Origin: Alicyclobacillus sp. SO9
GTDB taxonomy: Bacteria; Bacillota; Bacilli; Alicyclobacillales; Alicyclobacillaceae
Reading direction: 5' to 3'
NCBI RefSeq assembly: GCF_016406125.1
Contig: NZ_CP066339.1
Location: forward strand, 434,001-498,000
Length of the DNA: 64,000 nucleotides
Shown here: piece by piece, positions 52,754-60,800 of the stretch
Layout of the letters: each line of letters opens with the position of its first letter
Position numbering within the stretch: the first letter of the stretch is position 1
Position numbers and translations under genes: made by a program
Notes under the pieces: model-generated
What the model saw: only the letters and a program-made list of their open reading frames with translations
Database searches by the model: none
Told to the model about the DNA's origin: nothing

Positions 52754-55186
52754 TTGCGTTATGGCTCGCTTCTGGCGGTAGTGCTTCCTATCGCAATCAT
52801 TTCAGTAGGCGTTGCGGAAAATGCTACGATCAAAGGGTTGGTTTTTCAGTCTTCATCGTACAGCGGTCACAGAATACTCAAACAAAGAGGCCCGGACAAT
52901 AGCAACCACATTGACAATGTGCAGACGGGATTTCAGTCGAAGGCACATGGAACGACTAAGGGCCAGTCATCTGCTTTGGTATCCGATTTGAACCTCGAAG
53001 GCACATCACAAACGATTTCACTCACATCCTTGACGAAGACAGATATGGCAAATACACAATCGCAGAGTTCTAACGGAGTGCAAGGCGGTCATTCGACGCA
53101 AAGTCAACTTCAACAATCCCAACAGCAAGGTTCGACATCCAATTCGACGACTTCAAGCTCATCGGCTTCCGGTCAGTCAACTTCCGGTCAAGCGTCAAGT
53201 TCCAATCCTTCCACACCGCTGCCTTACACGGCAAGGCTATCATCAGGAGTGCAGGTTTCTCCTGATAATTTTGGCTTGAATGTGGCTGAGTGGGACAACG
53301 GAATGAATGCATCGTCAACCATTCCAGCAATTAGAAAGCTCGGTACAGGGTTGCAGAGATATCCTAATAACGATGCTTGGTCATGGAAACTCAATCGTTC
53401 ACGAAACGGATCGGACAATTATCGAACATGGAACAGTTTCACGAGTCCATTTTCGATGTTGCGCTGGTCATCAGAGCTGAAGGCGACGGGGAACCAAGGG
53501 ATCTTCAACATTAACTACGGAATGAACTCCCAGTGGAACGGAGGCCAATCGGTCTCTGACGTTAGGGAATTGACACAGTATATTGTGTCTCACCACATTC
53601 CGGTCAGGGCGATGGTAGTTGGAAGTGAAAATTACGCTGGCGGAACAATTAACCTGCGTGCTAACAAGTCTCCTGCTGAATACGCCGATGTTGCAAAGCA
53701 AATGGCGATTGCTATTCATCAGATAGACCCAAGCATGAAGGTGGGTGTGAATCTAACTCCAGGCTTGAACGGAAGGATGTCCAGTACAGACTTAAAGTGG
53801 AATGAGACAGTTTTAAGAACAGACGCTCCGTATATTCAGTTTGTTACGTTTCACGTATACCCGGTTGATAACGCAGTCAGTCAATCCGGTTTGTTACAAA
53901 CACTCATGAAAGATGTTCCGGACATCACCTCAGAGGTTCGCAGATTGCTCATTGGAAACACGGGCAAATATGCATCTCACATTCAGGTGTGGTTTACGGA
54001 ATTTAATTTGTTTTCTCAGCCCCGGCCCAAAACGGTTCAAAATATCGGTGGAACGGCAATGATGGAAAGCATGCTGCTGGCACGAAGCCTTGGTGTTAAC
54101 GAGGTGGATTGGTGGAGCTTGCACGGTGGAGCTCACGCACTTATGTCAAATGGACAAGTTGCCTCACCTGAAGTTCACCATGCCGTGAGTCAATACGGTA
54201 CGTTCGCGTTGACTGGCGACGGGCAAGCACCTGAAAAGTCAATGAACTCTTTGTATCCGACTGGACAAGCTTTGTCCGAGTTAACCTCACTGGTGCGAGG
54301 CGGAGCACAGCTTGACGCTAAAACCGCAGGCAATCTGCTGGTCGCGAAGATCACACGGGGAAGCAGTGCACACTGGGTTGTTGTGAACACAGGCAATACC
54401 AATGAAACCGTGCAAGTGAACGGGGTCGGACATACAGTTGCGGCGCATACTTATACGGTGCTGAGTTCATCTGCAAGCAGCACGTTGCACACGCCGGATA
54501 AGGCTGTCGACTTACCCGCTTCGGCCTTGGTGACTTCATCTTCTTTGGCCGTGCAAGCTTCTCATCAGGCACCGCCGGCAACACCCCACATCTCAAGCGT
54601 ATCTGCCAGCGACATTCACAGCAACGAGGTCTTAACATTGCATGGCAGCGGGTTTGGCAGTTCCAGGGGTTCCGGCTACGTGAGCTTTTCAAACAATAAT
54701 GTTCACTGGGGGTCTCCACAGAACTTTTACAAACTCAACATCCTAAAGTGGACCAACTCTGAGATTCAGTTCGTGACACCGTCACAGAGCGTACCCCATG
54801 GTTCTGTCAATCTGAAACCTGGCAGCTCGGCTTCGGCCACGGTGTTCACCGGAAATCAGGCTTCTTCAAATACTGTGCAGATGCACGTGCAAACTGCACT
54901 GCCCGCTCAGCTTTCGACGGCACAGCTCACCCCCGGGAAAACCGTGACGGTAACCGGTAACGGGTTTGGCAGTTCTCAGGGAAATGGTTACGTTCAGGTG
55001 TCAGATCAGGGCGTCAACATAGGGTCGCCTTCCAACTTCTATAAGCTGCGGATTGTGAGTTGGACGAACGGTTCTATTACGTTTGTAGTGCCGACACAGC
55101 ACTTGACGCCTGGTACAGCAGCATCTGTACGTGTCATGGCTGCAAGCGGAATAGAGACAGTCACAATGAACGGTTCAGTGCACTAA
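52754..55186 (+). CDS. Secreted glycoside-hydrolase-like protein with two C-terminal TIG/IPT domains
   Basis: TTG 52754 follows GGGGGAGG, which itself follows the riboswitch terminator; in-frame codons back to 52568 lie inside the aptamer and are not translated. 810 residues: signal or anchor helix (5-25), a Ser/Gln/Asn linker, a TIM-barrel-type domain (about 160-560) and two TIG domains (about 615-710 and 715-808), which both carry GxGFGSSxGxGYV. Candidate catalytic Glu residues are E292 (VVGSENYAGG) and E416 (VWFTEFNLF), spaced as in clan GH-A enzymes (GH39/51/79-like). It likely acts on an extracellular polysaccharide, perhaps the one made by this locus. Confidence 0.72.
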   Translation: MRYGSLLAVVLPIAIISVGVAENATIKGLVFQSSSYSGHRILKQRGPDNSNHIDNVQTGFQSKAHGTTKGQSSALVSDLNLEGTSQTISLTSLTKTDMANTQSQSSNGVQGGHSTQSQLQQSQQQGSTSNSTTSSSSASGQSTSGQASSSNPSTPLPYTARLSSGVQVSPDNFGLNVAEWDNGMNASSTIPAIRKLGTGLQRYPNNDAWSWKLNRSRNGSDNYRTWNSFTSPFSMLRWSSELKATGNQGIFNINYGMNSQWNGGQSVSDVRELTQYIVSHHIPVRAMVVGSENYAGGTINLRANKSPAEYADVAKQMAIAIHQIDPSMKVGVNLTPGLNGRMSSTDLKWNETVLRTDAPYIQFVTFHVYPVDNAVSQSGLLQTLMKDVPDITSEVRRLLIGNTGKYASHIQVWFTEFNLFSQPRPKTVQNIGGTAMMESMLLARSLGVNEVDWWSLHGGAHALMSNGQVASPEVHHAVSQYGTFALTGDGQAPEKSMNSLYPTGQALSELTSLVRGGAQLDAKTAGNLLVAKITRGSSAHWVVVNTGNTNETVQVNGVGHTVAAHTYTVLSSSASSTLHTPDKAVDLPASALVTSSSLAVQASHQAPPATPHISSVSASDIHSNEVLTLHGSGFGSSRGSGYVSFSNNNVHWGSPQNFYKLNILKWTNSEIQFVTPSQSVPHGSVNLKPGSSASATVFTGNQASSNTVQMHVQTALPAQLSTAQLTPGKTVTVTGNGFGSSQGNGYVQVSDQGVNIGSPSNFYKLRIVSWTNGSITFVVPTQHLTPGTAASVRVMAASGIETVTMNGSVH

Positions 55187-55250
55187 CAATGGGACGGTGG
55201 CAATTCGGTTCCATGTGAACAATGATGTTGGTTTGAAACACAAACTCAAG

Positions 55251-55284
55251 GGTTTCTGGCTGATCTTTGCCAGAAACCTTTTAT
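55251..55284 (+). terminator. Rho-independent terminator after the TIG-domain gene
   Basis: GGTTTCTGGC (55251-55260) pairs with GCCAGAAACC (55269-55278), followed by TTTTAT. Confidence 0.8.
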
Positions 55285-55422
55285 CTTAAGGCGATTCTGA
55301 TATACTGTTGCTAGCATGTCATACCCTTCACACACTACTGCAGTCTTTTAATAGAATTTCCAACTCTGCTATTTGCACCGACCTGCGAATTCTACAGACA
55401 CCTAGAAAGTGAGTTGTTTTTG

Positions 55423-56790
55423 ATGAAGATTGTTCTTCTCTCCGGCGGCTCGGGTAAGCGCTTATGGCCGATGTCGAACGATGTCCGTTCAAAGCAGTTT
55501 TTGAAGGTACTACAGGGGCCGGATGGTTCACAAATTTCCATGCTGCAGAGAGTATGGAACCAACTGACAACAGTCAACTTGTTGGAGGATGCGTACGTGT
55601 GCGCTTCCAAGGCGCAAGCGGATTCCATTCACGCTCAGGTTGGATTTGTACCCGTTATAGAAGAACCGGAGCGTCGAGATACATTTGCAGCTATTGCGTT
55701 ATCCTGCACATACCTCGCTGACGTAGTTGGTTGTTCTGACGACGAAGTCATGGTCGTTGCTCCGGTCGATCACTATGTCGACAACGAGTATTTCGAAAGA
55801 GTGTCAGGCCTTGAGGAACAACTCAATGCGTCACATGCTGACTTGGCATTACTCGGTGTAGAGCCGACAGAACCATCCAGCAAGTTTGGTTACATCTCGG
55901 TTGAAGGGGAGACGACGTCCCAGCCTTACCGACAGGTGCAGTCATTTGTAGAGAAGCCCGACGAAGACCAAGCGAAAAAACTGATTGCTTCCGGTGCACT
56001 GTGGAACTGTGGTGTGTTTTGTTTCAGAATTGGATGGTTAAAGAATATTCTCTTATCTAAGGGGATTTCTCCTAGTTATACAGATATCCGCGAAAACTTC
56101 AAGGACCTCCCAAAAAACAGTTTTGACTACGAGGTTGTAGAGCACGCTTCTTCCGTTGTAGCAAGCCCCTACAACGGAAAATGGAAAGACTTGGGTACTT
56201 GGTCGTCGTTAACAGAAGAAATGGGAGACGGTTTTGTCGGCCTCGGAGAAACTGTCAACTGTGAAGGCACCCATGTCATTAACGAATTGGGGATTCCTTT
56301 GATTGGTATGGGGTTGAAGGACACCGTTGTTGTCAGTTCGCCTGACGGAATACTGGTTGCCGATAAACAACAGAGTTCACAACTTAAAGCGGTTTTAAAG
56401 AAGTACCATGGACGGCCGATGTTTGACGAACGCATGTGGGGTTCGTACCGAGTCTTGGACTATCAAGAACTGGAGGACGGCACAGAGGTTCTGACAAAGT
56501 CGATTGAGTTAAAACAAGGGCACAACCTCAGTTACCAGAAACATCGCTGGCGGAGTGAAGTGTGGACATTTGTTGAAGGTGAGGGCGAATTGGCCGTTGA
56601 TGACCGGATTATACCTATCACTCCTGGGGATGTGGTCAGGGTCTATGCAGAACAGTGGCATGCGATTCGTGCACTGACGCCACTAAAGTTCATTGAAGTC
56701 CAAAGAGGAGCAGAACTGGTCGAAGAAGATATTGTGCGAAAGTACGTATCTTGGGAAGATGTGCAAAGGCATTGCGGGGTTACAATTTAG
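55423..56790 (+). CDS. manC: Mannose-1-phosphate guanylyltransferase with cupin (mannose-6-phosphate isomerase) domain
   Basis: About 455 residues. The nucleotidyltransferase signature LSGGSGKRLWPMS, VAPVDHYV, FVEKPDEDQA and NCGVFCFRIGW mark the N-terminal pyrophosphorylase. The C-terminal cupin (SIELKQGHNLSYQKHRWRSEVWTFVEGEGEL) corresponds to the isomerase part of bifunctional ManC/AlgA. It makes GDP-mannose, a donor for exopolysaccharide or glycoprotein synthesis, and fits the upstream glycosyltransferases. ATG 55423 has only a weak AAAGTGAG site. It is separated from the preceding gene by a terminator, so it is its own unit. Confidence 0.87.
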   Translation: MKIVLLSGGSGKRLWPMSNDVRSKQFLKVLQGPDGSQISMLQRVWNQLTTVNLLEDAYVCASKAQADSIHAQVGFVPVIEEPERRDTFAAIALSCTYLADVVGCSDDEVMVVAPVDHYVDNEYFERVSGLEEQLNASHADLALLGVEPTEPSSKFGYISVEGETTSQPYRQVQSFVEKPDEDQAKKLIASGALWNCGVFCFRIGWLKNILLSKGISPSYTDIRENFKDLPKNSFDYEVVEHASSVVASPYNGKWKDLGTWSSLTEEMGDGFVGLGETVNCEGTHVINELGIPLIGMGLKDTVVVSSPDGILVADKQQSSQLKAVLKKYHGRPMFDERMWGSYRVLDYQELEDGTEVLTKSIELKQGHNLSYQKHRWRSEVWTFVEGEGELAVDDRIIPITPGDVVRVYAEQWHAIRALTPLKFIEVQRGAELVEEDIVRKYVSWEDVQRHCGVTI

Positions 56791-56960
56791 AGTGTTTGGC
56801 TGTGAGATGAGGCATTGGGGCCATGCTTTCTGTAGTTAGACCTTTCAGCAGAAGGTTAATCCCGAAGCCTCTCTGCGCCTCTTCGATACATATTTATCCT
56901 TATATGACAGGAACCCCTCGCTTTTACAGCAATGTAAATGGTGAACTCGTTTCAGTAATC

Positions 56961-56988
56961 TTGAAATATCTTTCAAAAAGTTTAAAAT
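56961..56988 (+). promoter_or_regulatory. Promoter with overlapping TTGAAA-TATC-TTTCAA palindrome before the two-component genes
   Basis: TTGAAA (56961-56966) and TAAAAT (56983-56988), spacer 16. The -35 forms the left arm of a perfect palindrome (56961-56976), possibly a binding site for the encoded response regulator. Confidence 0.5.
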
Positions 56989-57079
56989 GATAAAGAGAAC
57001 TTTATAAGCTCGTTAAATAGAGACAGAATATTCTCCTTTTATTTTTCTTCATGACTTCGGGGTATGGGAGGTATACGAC

Positions 57080-57790
57080 TTGGACACAGGAACAGTTCTC
57101 CTTGTTGAAGACGATCCCGGGATTGTAGAGCTTCTTTCAATGTATTTAGAACGTCAAGGTTTCTCCGTCATTACTGAGGATGGTTGGGCTGCTGTAGACA
57201 AGATACAAAAAGAGTCAGTGGACATTGTGTTGTTAGACGTCATGCTGCCTTCTACAAACGGCTATGAATTGTGTGAAGAATTCAGAAGACATTCAGACGT
57301 GCCAATTCTTTTCGTCAGCGCCAAATCCGAAGATGCAGACAAGATTCTTGGATTAAGTCTGGGAGCAGACGATTTCATTGAAAAGCCATTCAGTCCCAGT
57401 GAGGTTGTTGCCAGGGTGAAGGCAAATTTGCGTCGGTATCGCAATTCAACCGAAAGGACGCCCGAGGAACCCCCCTTCCTATACATTGGCGGAATGGAGA
57501 TTGATGAAGACACCTTTACGGTCCGAGACGGAAATCGGACGACCGTTCTAACCGCGAAAGAGTTCCAGCTATTAAAGCTTTTGGCTCAGAACCCTGACAA
57601 AATATACAAACCTGACGAACTGTATGACGTCATTTGGCGTTCAGACAGTTTTGGGGATGTGCGAACTGTCATGGTGCATATTAGTAATTTAAGGAAAAAG
57701 ATTGAGCCAGATCCCACGCATCCGAAGTACATTGTTACAATTCGAGGTACTGGATATAAGTTTATAGATGAACACGAGGATGCAGGTTAA
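57080..57790 (+). CDS. OmpR/PhoB-family response regulator
   Basis: 236 residues. The receiver has the acidic pair Asp11-Asp12 (LLVEDDPG), phospho-acceptor Asp53 (IVLLDVMLPSTNGYEL) and the conserved Lys in EKPFSPSEV. The winged helix at the C-terminus contains LTAKEFQLLKLLAQNPDKIY and VMVHISNLRKKIEPDP. TTG 57080 follows GGGAGG. It is coupled to the sensor kinase that follows and probably receives phosphate from it. No extracytoplasmic sensing domain is present on either protein. Confidence 0.92.
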   Translation: MDTGTVLLVEDDPGIVELLSMYLERQGFSVITEDGWAAVDKIQKESVDIVLLDVMLPSTNGYELCEEFRRHSDVPILFVSAKSEDADKILGLSLGADDFIEKPFSPSEVVARVKANLRRYRNSTERTPEEPPFLYIGGMEIDEDTFTVRDGNRTTVLTAKEFQLLKLLAQNPDKIYKPDELYDVIWRSDSFGDVRTVMVHISNLRKKIEPDPTHPKYIVTIRGTGYKFIDEHEDAG

Positions 57791-57833
57791 TTCTCATTTT
57801 CACTTATCTCAGACATGGCTCGGAGGTGTCCAG

Positions 57834-60800
57834 TTGACTGGGCAGAAACAGAATTCCGCCCCGAATTTATTACCGCTGCGCGTTTTTACAGCTGGTGCAA
57901 TACCTGACATAAGCAGTTATCTGGATATTTCTTGTTCACTTGCTAAATCCCTCGTACAAGTGCATGCAAATGGGGTTATACACAAGGGAATTCAGCCCGA
58001 CAGGGTCTTCATTTGTCCAAACGGGATGAAATCCTGTTTTTCTATTTCACAGCACTCCGGTTCACAGCACTCCGGGAACTGTGAACCAGAGTCAATCGAC
58101 GGCGAAGATGTCTATAGTGACGTTCTCATTCGCGACTCCGGCGTTTCAGAAAACCTCGCCTACATGGCTCCAGAGCAGATGGGCAGGAGTGATGTACCGG
58201 TAGACCAGCGCACTGACATCTATTCCTTGGGGGTTGTCCTGTACGAATTAGCATCGCTTCATCTTCCATACGAAGAGAACGACGTCACTGCCTGGATCCA
58301 CGCTCATTTAGCGAAAGGTGTTGTTCCGCCAACACATTACAACGAATCGCTGCCGCGCATGGTGTCAAGTATTTTGATGAAATGTTTGCAAAAAGACCCG
58401 GCAGATCGATACCAAAGTGCATACGGCCTATACTCGGACTTGAGAAATTGCCTCAATTTGTGGGAGCAAAGCGGCACCATTGCATTATTTCCATTAGCTC
58501 GGCAAGACGTTCAAGACGCTGGCCGCGTTTTCTCTGAACTTTGGGAACGCACCGATCAGTTAAACCAATTTTCTAAACTGATTTCTGCAGGGCATCCCGC
58601 TGCCAATCGTGAAAGTCCCAGCGTAGCTCTGTTATTTGGTGAGGCTGGAACGGGAAAAACGGCGTTCCTGCAGAACGTTGTACACACCAAAGCGAATGAT
58701 TATAAGTTTGTTGGCGTTGCGAACTGTGATTCGCAGCCATGGACTCCGCAGTATGGCGTTGTCGCTTCAGCATTTCGGGATATATTACGGAAGCTCCTTG
58801 GTCAATCCTCTGAAGCACATTCCGTTTGGTCCAGTAAATTGCAGAGTCGTCTGTCGGAATGCTCGCATTTCATGCTTGATGTCATACCCGAACTCGAGTT
58901 GTTTCTGGCCGCACCTCCCTCGAATAGTGAACGCGTTACTCCCCCTCAAGCCGCTGACTATTTCCTTAGGCTGTTGGAAGTCTTGACAGCGGAAGCGAAT
59001 TCCGTGCTGATTTGTCTGGACGACCTCCAATGGATTGATGACATCACACTGCGGTTACTGCGACGTCTTATTGACAGAAAACCGCGTGGAGTAACGTGGG
59101 TGCTGTCACTGGATAGAAGTCAAATCGATGCCTTTGGAGATGTGTACCAGTGGATGGCTAGATTGCAGCAGCGACAGGACGTGCTGTCTATCAGCTTGAA
59201 GACCTTCAAAAAAGCCACAATTGCAAACATCCTTTCGAGGATGTTCCCTGGTTCAGACACGAACTTGAATCCGCTGGCAGATGCAATCTTTCATCGCACC
59301 AAAGGGAATCCGTTTTTAGTGCATCGCTGGATTGTGAGACTTCAACAAACCAATAGCGTTTGGTTCGATATTGAAGAAAATAAATGGCTGTGGAAAGTAG
59401 ATGCGCAACATGATGAGGCGCAGCAAACCGTAGAGGACGCATGGCGCAGAACACCATTCTTGTTTGATTTTGATGAATCAACTCTGTCTGTTTTGAGGTG
59501 GGCTGCGGTTGCGGGGAGACAGTTTGACGTTCCGCTGATAGCACAGGTTGCCGACACCTCTGCGGAAGAAGTGGAAGACGCGCTCTCACGGGCTCTGGAA
59601 AAGCAAATTGTTGGTTGGGAACAGAAAGAATGGACGCAAGAGCGCCTGCAAGGATCTGCACAAGGATCTGCACAAGGATCTGCGCAAGAATTTGGGCTGG
59701 AATTTGAGCAAGGATCTGACCAAGAAGGCAAACACCAATCAACGAGCTACGAGTCTCGTCTGTACTCTTTTAAGCACGAACAAATTCAAAAAGAGTTTCT
59801 TAGCGACTTGAGTGAAGCACAGCGGAGCGACATGGAACACCGCATCGGGTTGGCGCTGTTGCAGCGGCGGGTCGATCCTCGTGACTATCCTTCAGCAGTA
59901 TTTGACATTGTCAACCACTTGAACGCCGGACCCGCGCTGGGCATTGATCGTAAGACGCTGATTGAACTGAATTTGTGGGCAGGACAGCAAGCTAACCACA
60001 TAGGCCAATACCGTGTTGCGGCTACATATTTCAACATGGGTTTGGTCTGGATGGGCCATCTCTCACTCGGGGATAACCGTGCCGGGATTATTTTTGAACT
60101 CAGGCTGGGCTTGGCTAATTCTCACTTTATGCTTGGTGAATTGAATGCTGCGGAGAAAGAGTATGTGTTGCTGCTGGACATGGCAGGGAATCCAAGTCAG
60201 AAAGCACATGCTCGGTTACGGTTGCTCCGCCTCTACGTGGCTGCGGGGCATTTCGAAAAAGTCCGAAATACTTACGATACGTCAGCGAAAATGGAAGTTC
60301 GTCAGTTGAGCTTATACGGTTGGCCGGGGATTCAGCCCGCCAGCTTTGACACGAACGCAAAAAAGCAGACCTCTTCCGGTGTCACAAGCGGTTTTGAAGA
60401 CGGTAACCAGGAACGAAATGCAGCGGAGCCTCTCATAAAAAAAGTCAGCGAGTTGGTACTCAAAGGTGACTTCAAACAGGCGAATTCCTTGCTGAATGCG
60501 GCCTTTGACCACGACAAATTCCGCCTTCAATCTCCGTTCCTGGCAGAACCATACTTTGCTCAAGGCGCATTGATAGCTCCTTGGCAACATCCTGTTGCGA
60601 ACGCTTTGCAGTCCCTAAGCATTGCAAGAGAGCACGCCCTGACAGCACAGGACTTGTATTTGTGTGTTCAGATCGATCTTTTGATGATTGCCTTTCAATT
60701 TGTCTCCGGGCACTCTGTTTCTGAAGTTCTGTCTCAATTGGATGAAACACGGGCCCACTATCGAAGCATGCGCAGTTCTCATATTGAGTCCCTGTTCGAA

